The notes under the pieces are model-generated. The model saw only the letters and a program-made list of their open reading frames with translations. It made no database searches and was not told the DNA's origin. A stretch of DNA of 64,000 nucleotides from positions 620,001 to 684,000 of the forward strand of contig NZ_JACTGR010000001.1 of NCBI RefSeq assembly GCF_014489075.1. The letters run 5' to 3'. Made by a program: the position numbers and the translations under genes. Positions within the stretch are counted from its first letter, which is position 1, and each line of letters starts with the position of its first letter. Origin of the DNA: Sphingomonas sp. JC676 (GTDB lineage: Bacteria > Pseudomonadota > Alphaproteobacteria > Sphingomonadales > Sphingomonadaceae). This document shows, in pieces, positions 52,763-61,430 of the stretch.

Positions 52763-54751
52763 ATGTCAAAATATACTAAGCTTACTCAAGCATTGCCTTC
52801 CGGCCATTCGACAGTAATTTTCCTGATTGACGCGCTCGTATCTTCGATAAGCCTTCCCATCGCACTGATACTTCGCGTTGGAAGCGGGCGTGCTGACGAG
52901 ATTCTCAATGAGGTTCCATTTTCGGCGCCTCTGTTCCTTGTCGTTGCAATGGCGACATTCTGGACAATGAGGACATATCGTCGGCTCTGGCGCTTCGTGT
53001 CGGTCGGCGATTTGGTCGAGATCGCCAAGGGTACGACCCTGGCGATCTCAGTTTATCTCCTTCTGCTGCTCCTGACCGGTCACCTCGCATGGATGCCGCG
53101 GTCGATCCCTGCGATACTGTGGCTCGTCCAGATCGCGATGATGGGTGGTGCGCGCGTCATTCGCCGCCTGGTTGCGGAGTATCTGAGCGGCGCCGTTAAT
53201 CCACCACAACCAATCCTCTCTCCGGTTGGTCGTTCGCGCCGGGTGCTGCTTGTCGGATCGAGCGACCGGGTAGAACGACTGCTGCGCTACATCGAGCGCG
53301 AAGGCGACACCGGACTCCACCCGATCGGCATTCTAGATACGGTCGGCGTCCGCGGCACGATGCAGGTACGTGGCGTTCCGATCCTTGGCTCAACATGCGA
53401 ATTGAGCAGGGTCGTCGAGCGACTGGAGGCAAGCGATCAGCGGCCCCAATGCCTGTTGTTCGCCAGCCATCCCGACCAGCTTCGCGGCAGCGCGACCGTG
53501 GGTATCGCGGCCGAGGCGCAGAGTCTGAACCTCGACGTAGCGTACCTTCCCGGTCTTATCACCTACAGGCCGAACTCGAGCGAGAAGCTCGATCTGCGCT
53601 TCATCGACATTGCCGAGTTGCTCGGTCGACCGCAGATCGGGCTCGACAGCAAGTCCCTCCAAGCTGCGATCCACGGACGTCGCGTGCTGGTGACAGGCGC
53701 GGGTGGCACCATCGGCCGAGAGTTGGTCCGGCAGATCGCGGCCTTCGAACCCGAGCGTCTCATCCTTCTCGATGCGTGCGAGTTCAACCTTTACGAAATC
53801 GACCTCGAGATGTGCGAGAACCACCCGCGCGTGTCGCGTACGCCGGTCCTCTGTTCGATCCGTCAGCGTGAACAACTGATGCGCGTCTTCGCAGAACATC
53901 GGCCGGAACTGGTTTTCCACGCCGCAGCTTTGAAGCACGTGCCCTTGGTCGAGGAGCATCCGACGGCCGGCGTGCAGACGAACATACTCGGCACCCGGAA
54001 TGTCGCCGATGCGGTCATGCGCTACGGCGCGCTGGCGATGGTGCAGGTCTCGACGGACAAGGCAGTCAATCCAGTCGGTTTCATGGGGGTGACCAAGCGC
54101 CTGGGCGAGCTTTACTGCCAGGCGTTGGACTTGGCCGGTGTCGACACGGTCGACGCACCACGGTTCATGACCGTCCGGTTCGGCAACGTGCTGGGATCGA
54201 GTGGATCGCTCATCCCGTTGTTCCAGCGACAGCTTAGTCGCGGTGGCCCGTTGACGGTGACCCACAAGGATATCGAACGGTTCTTCATGACCGTCCACGA
54301 GGCCGTGCAACTGGTGCTCCATAGCGCGGCGCGCGGCTTGTACAATGAGGATAGCCGCGGGCGGATCCACGTGCTCGACATGGGGGCGCCGGTCCGCATC
54401 ATGGACGTGGCGCGGCGTATGATCCGTCTCGCCGGGCTTGAGCCGGACCTCGACGTCAATATCGAGATCGTCGGCCTCCGCCCCGGCGAAAAGCTCTTCG
54501 AAGAACTCTTCGACAGCAAGGAAAAACAATTCCCGTCGGGCATGCAGGGCGTCTTCGAAGCCGTGTCTCACGTTGTGCCGCTTCCCATCCTACAGCGCGC
54601 CTTCGACCAGCTGGAGGCTGCTGCCAACCGCGGCGACGACGCGGCCTGCCGCACCACCGCTCGGGCCCTGCTGTCGCGCGAAGCGACCCCGGCTCGGCGT
54701 CGCAGCGAACCCCAGATCGAGCGACCCCAACTGGTCGCCCACCTCGGCTAA
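52763..54751 (+). CDS. CapD/WbpM-type membrane nucleotide-sugar 4,6-dehydratase
   Basis: 662 residues. Four N-terminal spans (about 15-140) precede a cofactor-binding region and a large extended SDR catalytic domain (from about 290) with the GAGGTIGRELVRQ dinucleotide motif and the catalytic STDKAVNPVGFMGVTKR segment, and the family-specific FGNVLGSSGSLIPLFQRQ. It converts a UDP-HexNAc to a 4-keto-6-deoxy sugar, the substrate for the adjacent aminotransferase. The ATG at 52763 has GGAG at seven bases and opens directly before the first helix; ATG 52721 is an alternative. The first 200 bases are AT-rich compared with the rest of the gene. Confidence 0.92.
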   Translation: MSKYTKLTQALPSGHSTVIFLIDALVSSISLPIALILRVGSGRADEILNEVPFSAPLFLVVAMATFWTMRTYRRLWRFVSVGDLVEIAKGTTLAISVYLLLLLLTGHLAWMPRSIPAILWLVQIAMMGGARVIRRLVAEYLSGAVNPPQPILSPVGRSRRVLLVGSSDRVERLLRYIEREGDTGLHPIGILDTVGVRGTMQVRGVPILGSTCELSRVVERLEASDQRPQCLLFASHPDQLRGSATVGIAAEAQSLNLDVAYLPGLITYRPNSSEKLDLRFIDIAELLGRPQIGLDSKSLQAAIHGRRVLVTGAGGTIGRELVRQIAAFEPERLILLDACEFNLYEIDLEMCENHPRVSRTPVLCSIRQREQLMRVFAEHRPELVFHAAALKHVPLVEEHPTAGVQTNILGTRNVADAVMRYGALAMVQVSTDKAVNPVGFMGVTKRLGELYCQALDLAGVDTVDAPRFMTVRFGNVLGSSGSLIPLFQRQLSRGGPLTVTHKDIERFFMTVHEAVQLVLHSAARGLYNEDSRGRIHVLDMGAPVRIMDVARRMIRLAGLEPDLDVNIEIVGLRPGEKLFEELFDSKEKQFPSGMQGVFEAVSHVVPLPILQRAFDQLEAAANRGDDAACRTTARALLSREATPARRRSEPQIERPQLVAHLG

Positions 54752-54764
54752 CCGGGAGGAGCTC

Positions 54765-56024
54765 TTGCCGAACACCAACATAAGCAAGGTAGCCGTTCTG
54801 AAGCCGGACATGCGCCCCCGCGCGAGGGTTGCTCCGATACCGGTCGACGCGAAGCCGATCCGCTCGACCTGGCCGACCTATGCCGAGGACGAGATTGCGG
54901 AGGTTGCCGACATCCTCCGGTCTGGCCGCGTCAACGCGCTGCATCATGGCGAACGGTGTCGCGCTTTCGAAGCGGCCTTCGCCGCGCGTTGCGAACGAAC
55001 ACACGCCATCGCGGTGGCCAACGGCACCCTGGCACTCGAACTAGCATTGCGCGCCCTGGGAGTCGGTGCGGGCGACGAGGTGATCGTTCCGGCACGCAGT
55101 TTCGTGGCGAGCGCCAGTTGCGTCGTGACGGTCGGTGCCACGCCGATCTTCGCCGATGTCGATCCTGACAGTCAGACGGTCAACGCTGCCACGATCGCAG
55201 CGGCGTTCACCCCGCGGACCCGCGCAATCATCGTCGTGCACTTGGCTGGCTGGCCGGCACCGATGGACGAGATCATGACCCTGGCCGATGCGTTGGGCCT
55301 CGCCGTGGTGGAGGACTGCGCCCAGGCGCACGGCGCGATGTGGAACGGGCATCCGGTCGGGAGTTTCGGGGATGCTGCGGCGTTCTCCTTCTGCACCGAC
55401 AAGATCATCTCGACGGGAGGCGAAGGCGGGCTGCTCGTCGTGCGGGACAGCGAAGTCTGGAAATGTGCGTGGGCGTTCAAGGATCACGGCAAATCGCCTC
55501 CAGAGGAGCCTGCGCCGCCGAATAATGGGCGATTCCGCTGGCTTCACCAATCGGTCGGCAGCAATTACCGCATGACCGAGATGCAGGCCGGCATCGGTCT
55601 GCTGCAGCTCGGCAAGCTGGATCGCTGGATCGCGGACAGGAACCGCAACGCAGCGATCCTCAACCGCCATCTCGTCGCGTTGCCCGCCATTCGTACCGCG
55701 CAGCCGGCACCCTCCACCCTTCATGCCTATTACAAATATTACGCATTCATCCGGCCTGATCGGCTGCGGCAAGGTTGGTCTCGAGATCGGATCGTGGGCA
55801 CGCTGATTGCCTGCGGCATTCCCGCGGGAACCGGAAGCTGCCCCGAAATCTATCGCGAGGAGGCCTTTGTCGGTACTCCGTCTGCACCACTGGCGCGGCT
55901 GCGCGTTTCGAAGATGCTGGGCGAGACAAGCCTGATGCTCCCTTGCGATCAGACACTTGGCGTCGCGGATGTCGAGCGAATGGCGCGGACCATCGTGTCG
56001 GTCATCTCGAAAGCTAGTTATTGA
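54765..56024 (+). CDS. DegT/DnrJ/EryC1/StrS-family sugar aminotransferase
   Basis: 419-residue PLP enzyme. VANGTLALELALRALGVGAGDEVIVP, VVEDCAQAHGA and the PLP-lysine region FSFCTDKIISTGGEGGLLV are all typical, as is SNYRMTEMQAGIG. It aminates a 4-keto (or 3-keto) nucleotide sugar, presumably the CapD product. The start is TTG 54765, five bases after GGAGG; the first ATG is much later (54810). It is 13 bases after the CapD-type gene and before the sulfotransferase, all in one rightward operon. Confidence 0.93.
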   Translation: MPNTNISKVAVLKPDMRPRARVAPIPVDAKPIRSTWPTYAEDEIAEVADILRSGRVNALHHGERCRAFEAAFAARCERTHAIAVANGTLALELALRALGVGAGDEVIVPARSFVASASCVVTVGATPIFADVDPDSQTVNAATIAAAFTPRTRAIIVVHLAGWPAPMDEIMTLADALGLAVVEDCAQAHGAMWNGHPVGSFGDAAAFSFCTDKIISTGGEGGLLVVRDSEVWKCAWAFKDHGKSPPEEPAPPNNGRFRWLHQSVGSNYRMTEMQAGIGLLQLGKLDRWIADRNRNAAILNRHLVALPAIRTAQPAPSTLHAYYKYYAFIRPDRLRQGWSRDRIVGTLIACGIPAGTGSCPEIYREEAFVGTPSAPLARLRVSKMLGETSLMLPCDQTLGVADVERMARTIVSVISKASY

Positions 56025-56036
56025 CCGGGGACAGAC

Positions 56037-56876
56037 ATGACGCAGCGGCACCTTCCGCAATTCCTGATCATCGGAGCGGTAAAGGCGGCGACGACCTGGA
56101 TCGCGGATCAGCTTCGCGCCCGTGACGATGTGTTCCTGCCCGGACCCGAGCCGCACTATTTCAGCCGCGCCTATGATCGCGGCGAGAATTGGTACGCATC
56201 GCTATTCGCCGAAGCGCGTATTGGCCAACTGATTGGAGAGAAATCCGCCGACTATCTCGCGGACGGCGAGGCCCCCGTGCGGACCGCTGCGCTCCTGCCC
56301 AATGCGATGCTGATCGCACAGCTTCGCAACCCCGTCGATCGTGCCTATTCCGATTATTGCATGCACTTTAGACGGGGCTATGTCGGGGGCGACGTGGAAC
56401 GGTATCTCGGTGCGAGACCCGAGACCCCGCGCTTCCTGCAAAGCGGGCTCTACGCCCGTCACATCGCTCGGTGGCGTGATCATTTCCCAGAGAATCGCCT
56501 GAAAATCATTCTCTATGACGATATTCGCGCCGAGCCCGAGCGTGTCCTGGCCGATATATGTCATACGCTGCACCTGCCGCCGGCGATCGATGCGGAACTC
56601 ATCGGACGACGCAGCAATGACAGCGAGGCGCCGCTGGTGCCCCGGCCGCTGCGCCGCCTGCCGCAATCGGTCAAGAATCTGGTTGCGCCGCTCCGTGGCA
56701 ATCCGGCGTTCGAAGCGACGCGCCGGCTCTTCGCCCGCCCGGTCGAGTATCCGCTCCTGACCGCCGACCTGCGCATGCGGCTGAAAGATTATTATGCGGA
56801 TGATGTTGCACAACTGGAGCGTCTTCTCGGGCGAGACCTGAGCGCCTGGAGCGACGCGGCGCGACCGGGCCGATGA
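56037..56876 (+). CDS. PAPS-dependent sulfotransferase
   Basis: 279 residues. The 5'-phosphosulfate loop is IIGAVKAATTWI (Lys16, Thr19-Thr20) and the 3'-phosphate loop is LRNPVDRAYSDY (about 96-107), as in NodH-like and heparan-type sulfotransferases. It would move sulfate from PAPS to a hydroxyl or amine of the glycan. PAPS could be supplied by CysD-CysNC encoded in the same window. It overlaps the polymerase gene by ATGA, which ties it to assembly of the repeat unit. Confidence 0.9.
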   Translation: MTQRHLPQFLIIGAVKAATTWIADQLRARDDVFLPGPEPHYFSRAYDRGENWYASLFAEARIGQLIGEKSADYLADGEAPVRTAALLPNAMLIAQLRNPVDRAYSDYCMHFRRGYVGGDVERYLGARPETPRFLQSGLYARHIARWRDHFPENRLKIILYDDIRAEPERVLADICHTLHLPPAIDAELIGRRSNDSEAPLVPRPLRRLPQSVKNLVAPLRGNPAFEATRRLFARPVEYPLLTADLRMRLKDYYADDVAQLERLLGRDLSAWSDAARPGR

Positions 56877-58189
56877 CGGCCTCACCTGCCAAGCCGCTTT
56901 ACTTCGCCAACGCGCCGCCGTCGAACGCTCGCGTGTACGGGTCGATCGGCGAGACGATAGTGCTCCTCGCGGCGTTCCTGGCGCCGTACACAACATGGCG
57001 CGTGATGGCGGGCATTCTGTTTACGGCCAGCGATGCGCTTTTCTGCCTGGGAGCGCTGTTCTACTTCGCCGGACGGCGGCTGAGTTTTCGACCGCTCGGC
57101 GACCTGACGCCGATCTGGTTCTTCGGGCTCGCCATGCTCCTTATAGGCCTGTTGATCGGCAGCGTAGCCAATGGAGATCCGGCGCGATGGATCGTCGTCG
57201 GTGCGCAATATGCCTTCGCATTTGCGCTGGTTCCGATCCTGATGATCGCGGTCACGCGCGAAACGGCGATCCGCCAGGCCAAGGCGGTACTCGCCGGCGT
57301 CGTGGTCATGGAGTTGTTTGGAATCAGCGTCTATTATTACCTGGCCGGTTCTTACGAGGCGGCAAAGCGCTTCGGCCCGGAGTTCATCACGGGCGAGCAT
57401 CGTCTCGGCGCATTCATGGCGGATGCGAATTGGAATGCCGCGGTCATCGCGATGACGGTCCCGCTGGTTTTCTACCTCCAGCGCACACGCCGTATCGGCT
57501 CGGTGATTGGTGTCGTGTCGCTCGCCATTCTGTTGGTCGCGCTGTTGTTCACCGGCTCCTTCACCGGATTCACCGCAACGGTGGTAAGCGTCGGGCTGTT
57601 CTTTCTGATCTGCGGGAATTGGCGCTCGCTCCAGTTGATACTGGCACTTGTCGCGATCAGCTCCGCCATCGTTGTCTCGGGCGTAGCGCTCCCATCCGCC
57701 TTCGAGAAACGCGTCGTCGGAGCGTTGCAGAATCAGGATTTGAACCAGGCCGGCACCTATTCGGGCAGGCTCAATCTGGTGAAGGAGGCCTGGACGATCA
57801 TCGATGAAACCAGCGTGGTCGGGATCGGCGTCGACCAGTATCGGGAGGTCAGCCGCACGCGCGCGCCCGTGCACAACATATTCCTTTTGCTCTGGGCCGA
57901 AGGCGGCCTGTTGGCGATGTTCGGCTGGATCACGATGATGTTGGTCCCCATCGCGCTGGGGATCAGGATGTTGGCGCGCGACCGGCTCGCCGCCGGGCTT
58001 GGGCTGGCCGTTTTCGCGTCGTTCTTCATGTTCTCGATGGCTGCCCCGCACATGTATTCACGCAGCTGGGGCGTTCCGCTGTTCGCCTCCATGGCTCTCA
58101 TCCTGGCGCCCGCACTGCGCGCGCGCCGCCCCGGCGTACCTCCTTTGGACACGCCGCCGACCCGAATGGCCCGGCCCGGCTTGGGGTAA
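56873..58189 (+). CDS. Wzy-like polysaccharide polymerase / O-antigen ligase family
   Basis: 438-residue membrane protein with about 10-12 spans. The large periplasmic loop carries Wzy_C-type features (SGRLNLVKEAWTIIDETSVVGIG and VHNIFLLLWAEGGLLAMFGW). It would polymerise flipped repeat units on the periplasmic face. Single polymerase visible in the locus, so this is the best Wzy candidate. The stop is followed after 49 bases by the OPX gene. Confidence 0.88.
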   Translation: MTASPAKPLYFANAPPSNARVYGSIGETIVLLAAFLAPYTTWRVMAGILFTASDALFCLGALFYFAGRRLSFRPLGDLTPIWFFGLAMLLIGLLIGSVANGDPARWIVVGAQYAFAFALVPILMIAVTRETAIRQAKAVLAGVVVMELFGISVYYYLAGSYEAAKRFGPEFITGEHRLGAFMADANWNAAVIAMTVPLVFYLQRTRRIGSVIGVVSLAILLVALLFTGSFTGFTATVVSVGLFFLICGNWRSLQLILALVAISSAIVVSGVALPSAFEKRVVGALQNQDLNQAGTYSGRLNLVKEAWTIIDETSVVGIGVDQYREVSRTRAPVHNIFLLLWAEGGLLAMFGWITMMLVPIALGIRMLARDRLAAGLGLAVFASFFMFSMAAPHMYSRSWGVPLFASMALILAPALRARRPGVPPLDTPPTRMARPGLG

Positions 58190-58238
58190 AGAGCGTAGTC
58201 TGTATCGGGTTCTTGCAGCGTTATAGGGGGACGACCCG

Positions 58239-58793
58239 ATGCCTCGACGGATTTTGGCAGCCGCGCTGCTGTCGCTCGGTGGCTGCGCCAGCAGCGTCGC
58301 ACAACTTCCGGCAGTGGAGACTGTCTCCGATCAGACGTATCGGCTTGGCCCAGGCGATGAAATACGGGTCATGGTGTACGGCTTCGACTCGATGACCAAC
58401 GCCTATACGGTCAGCGACGCCGGCACGATTTCCCTGCCGCTCATTTCGACCCTCGAAGTCGAAGGATTGTCTACCGCCGAGCTGGAGACGGCGATCGGTG
58501 GGGAGTTGCGGACTCGCGATCTCGCTCCCCGGCCCAGCGTCAGCGTCCAGGTGCAGAAATTCCGGCCCTTCTACATCTTGGGCGAGGTGCAGCGACCCGG
58601 CCAATATCCCTATGTTCCCGGCATGACGGTCCTGACGGCCGTGTCGATCGCCGGTGGCTATACTTTCCGTGCGAACAAGCACGATACCGAACTCGTCCGG
58701 ACCCGTAAGCGCGTTTCATACAGGGCACGAGCCAGTGCCGATGCACGGGTTCTGCCCGGCGACACGCTCATGGTGCCGGAAGCATGGTTCTGA
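58239..58793 (+). CDS. Short outer-membrane polysaccharide export (OPX) lipoprotein
   Basis: 184 residues: a lipoprotein signal with lipobox LGGC (Cys16), the Poly_export domain (YRLGPGDEIRVMVYGFDSM ... YTVSDAGTISLPLI), then one SLBB-like part (YILGEVQRPGQYPYVPGMTV). It is far shorter than Wza (about 380 residues) and has no C-terminal helix able to form the Wza pore. It overlaps the following beta-barrel gene by ten bases, suggesting that barrel supplies the outer-membrane channel. Confidence 0.92.
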   Translation: MPRRILAAALLSLGGCASSVAQLPAVETVSDQTYRLGPGDEIRVMVYGFDSMTNAYTVSDAGTISLPLISTLEVEGLSTAELETAIGGELRTRDLAPRPSVSVQVQKFRPFYILGEVQRPGQYPYVPGMTVLTAVSIAGGYTFRANKHDTELVRTRKRVSYRARASADARVLPGDTLMVPEAWF

Positions 58794-60061
58794 GAAGCGC
58801 ACGGTCGCGGCGGAATTTGGACCACCGGTCCTGCCGTCGCGGCGTGGCGACACCGCTCGTCTATCTGCTGGCATGCATCGCCGCGATGCCCGTCGCGGCG
58901 CAAGATCAGCCGCGCCCCTTGTCGCCGCTCGACCTGCCCCGGCCAGGCTATGAGCCGCGGCCGATCCTGATCGGGCAGACCGCGGTCAGGCTCGAGGTCG
59001 AGGCGTCGGCGCTGTACGATTCCAATGTCTACGCCACCTCGACCAGGCCTCAGGATGACTTGATTGCCGTGGTGCGGCCGCGGGTGGAGGTCGATCGCAA
59101 CTCCACCAACATGCGCCTCCACAGCGAGATCTATGCACAGATTCGCGAGCATACCTCCGTCGGGCGCGAGAGTGCGGCGAGCTACGGCGCCGCGGCGTCG
59201 GCCGAACTCGTTCCGGGTCTCCGACAGACGCTGTCGCTTGCCGCTCGGTACGATCACGCGATCGAAAGCCGCGCCGATCCCGAGACACGACGCAACCTCA
59301 ACCAGCCACCCCGCCGGATCGATATATTGGGAGGCGATCTCGGCTATGGCTTTCGTGGCGCCCAGATCGGGCTGTCGCTCAATGGCGGATACCAGCAATT
59401 CTTCTACCGCGACGCGGGCGAGCGGGACCGCAACCTACGGATTTATCGGGGCTCGGCCGGCATCGCATGGAAGCCGTCGGCGCCGATCTCGCTCTTCGTC
59501 GAAGGTTTCGCGACGCGTCGGGACTTCATCACGAGCGTCGACATCAACGGCATCAATCGCGACGCGACGACGCTGGGCGTGCTGGCCGGCGTCAGCCGCG
59601 ACGTGTCGAGCAAGTTGCGGGGGCGGCTCGGCGTCGGCGTCTTCCGGTTTGATCCGGACGATCCGGCGCTGTCGGGCTTCACGGGTTTCGCCGCGAATGG
59701 CCAGCTGACCTGGTCTCCACGCCCACGAACGGCGCTGACCGCGCAGGTTTCGCGCGGGGATGTGGCGACCGTGCGCTCCGGCGCCACCAATCGCACGGAC
59801 ACGCAGATCGGGCTGCGCATCGATCAGGAGGCGCGGCACAATTTCCTGCTCTCGGCCGAGATTTCGTGGCTCGACACCCAGTATCGCGGGATCGTTCCCC
59901 GCAGTCAGCAGACATTCCAGCTACGCGGCGAAGCGCGCTATCTTGCCAATCGCGTCCTGGCCCCGTTCGTTGCGGTCGGATTTGCGCGTCGCGACGCAGA
60001 TCTCGTTACTGACCGGTTCACCCGCGCGACTGTCGAGTTGGGCGTACGAATCCGGTTTTGA
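58784..60061 (+). CDS. Outer-membrane beta-barrel protein, candidate export channel
   Basis: 425 residues with a signal peptide (cleavage near VAAQ, about residue 40, after a long basic leader) and alternating-polarity strands to the C-terminal ELGVRIRF, typical of an outer-membrane barrel with many strands (BBP2-like). Repeated strand turns are visible through residues 70-425. Gene overlap with the short OPX protein (10 bases) suggests both form a secretion device for the polysaccharide. Start ATG 58784 gives a long basic N-terminal region; a later start cannot be excluded. Confidence 0.85.
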   Translation: MVLRSARSRRNLDHRSCRRGVATPLVYLLACIAAMPVAAQDQPRPLSPLDLPRPGYEPRPILIGQTAVRLEVEASALYDSNVYATSTRPQDDLIAVVRPRVEVDRNSTNMRLHSEIYAQIREHTSVGRESAASYGAAASAELVPGLRQTLSLAARYDHAIESRADPETRRNLNQPPRRIDILGGDLGYGFRGAQIGLSLNGGYQQFFYRDAGERDRNLRIYRGSAGIAWKPSAPISLFVEGFATRRDFITSVDINGINRDATTLGVLAGVSRDVSSKLRGRLGVGVFRFDPDDPALSGFTGFAANGQLTWSPRPRTALTAQVSRGDVATVRSGATNRTDTQIGLRIDQEARHNFLLSAEISWLDTQYRGIVPRSQQTFQLRGEARYLANRVLAPFVAVGFARRDADLVTDRFTRATVELGVRIRF

Positions 60062-60077
60062 CGAGAAGGCGAAGGAC

Positions 60078-61430
60078 ATGACCCGTCTCAAGGCTCGCCG
60101 GACTATCCGGTTGGTTACCTGTCTCGCTGCCGGGGCGACGTTGGTCTCTGCCGTGGTTTTGGGTGCGGAGCGGCCGGCGCCCCTGCGCCCGGCATTCCCC
60201 GGAGCGGAGGGCTTTGGCCGGATGTCGCAGGGCGGGCGCGGCGGCCGCATCATCGCGGTGACCACGCTTGCGGATGCTGGCCCAGGGTCGCTTCGCGCCT
60301 GCATCGACGCGGCCGGCCCGCGGGTCTGTATCTTCCGCGTCGGAGGCGTCATCCGGTATACGACGATGCGCCCGGATATCCGCAACCCGTACCTGACGAT
60401 TGCCGGGGAGACGGCGCCTGGCGGTGGGATCCTGATTACTCATGCGGGGGGAAAGGGCGCGTTCACGCCGTTCGTCATCAAGAATACCCATGACGTGATC
60501 GTCCGAGATATTCGCGTGCGGCTCGATCGCTTCGGGGAACAACGGCGTGCCGACAGCGCCTTCATCATCGAGAGCAGCCGCAACGTCATTCTCGACCATG
60601 TCAGCGGTTCCTGGGCGCGTGACGAGAATTTCGGCGGCTATGCGGGCAACGATGCCATCACCGTATCCTGGTCGATCTTCGCCGAGGGTGTCCCGCGCCA
60701 CGACAAATGCGCGCTGCTGTCGAGCGACCCGACGGGGCCGCAGCGGCTGAGCTTCCTCCACAACCTCTGCGCGCACAATGGCGACCGCAACCCGGACGTC
60801 AACTTCCCGCCCGGCTCGTGCGTCGAGGTGGTCAACAACGTCCTCTACAACGCGCAGGTGCAGTTCACCGAAATCTGGGAAAGCTATGGGGGAACGCCGG
60901 TGAACCTTGTCGGCAACTACTATCGCCGCGGCCCCAACACGCCGCGGCTCGCTTTCGGGATCGATCGGCCGCTGGTGGCCTCGACTGGTCCCGCGCGCAT
61001 CTACAGCCACGACAATGTTGTCGACGGTAAAGGTATCATCATAGCGCCGGCGGCGCGCGAGGCGTTGGTCCCGGCCCCGGTCTGCCCGCTCACGGTGAAG
61101 CCGAGACCCGGCAAGAACACCTATGCGGCGGTGCTTGCCGGTGCGGGCGCATTTCCGCGCGATCAGGTCGATGCGCGGATCGTCGGCGAGGTGCGCGCGC
61201 GAACGGGGGCGATCGGCCGGCCCAATCGCGTGCTCCCACCGATCGCCAACGGCACGCCCTACAAGGACAGCGACGGCGACGGGATGTCGGATCGCTGGGA
61301 AATGGCGAACGGATGCGATCCGCGCCGCAATGATGCGTGGCAGGATGCCAATGGCAATGGCTGGGCCAATCTCGAAGAATTCCTGCATTATGCGCACAAC
61401 CAGCGCATGGCGGGGCGTCAGCCGCTCTGA
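60078..61430 (+). CDS. Secreted pectate-lyase-like beta-helix protein
   Basis: 450 residues with a signal peptide (about 1-30), a parallel beta-helix (AFPGAEGFGRMSQGGRGG at the start, as in pectate lyases, then IVRDIRVRLDRFG, ILDHVSGSWARDENF, NNVLYNAQVQF) and a calcium-binding DSDGDGMSDRWE near residue 400. It shares this layout with the 35898-38336 protein but lacks its SH3-like and Ig-like parts. It directly follows the barrel gene in the rightward operon; the likely substrate is the nascent or secreted polysaccharide. Start ATG 60078. Confidence 0.87.
   Translation: MTRLKARRTIRLVTCLAAGATLVSAVVLGAERPAPLRPAFPGAEGFGRMSQGGRGGRIIAVTTLADAGPGSLRACIDAAGPRVCIFRVGGVIRYTTMRPDIRNPYLTIAGETAPGGGILITHAGGKGAFTPFVIKNTHDVIVRDIRVRLDRFGEQRRADSAFIIESSRNVILDHVSGSWARDENFGGYAGNDAITVSWSIFAEGVPRHDKCALLSSDPTGPQRLSFLHNLCAHNGDRNPDVNFPPGSCVEVVNNVLYNAQVQFTEIWESYGGTPVNLVGNYYRRGPNTPRLAFGIDRPLVASTGPARIYSHDNVVDGKGIIIAPAAREALVPAPVCPLTVKPRPGKNTYAAVLAGAGAFPRDQVDARIVGEVRARTGAIGRPNRVLPPIANGTPYKDSDGDGMSDRWEMANGCDPRRNDAWQDANGNGWANLEEFLHYAHNQRMAGRQPL

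Noticed and set aside
56202..56996. 264-codon minus-strand frame opposite the sulfotransferase gene
   Set aside because: Antisense to a gene with clear PAPS loops; no ribosome site or family features.
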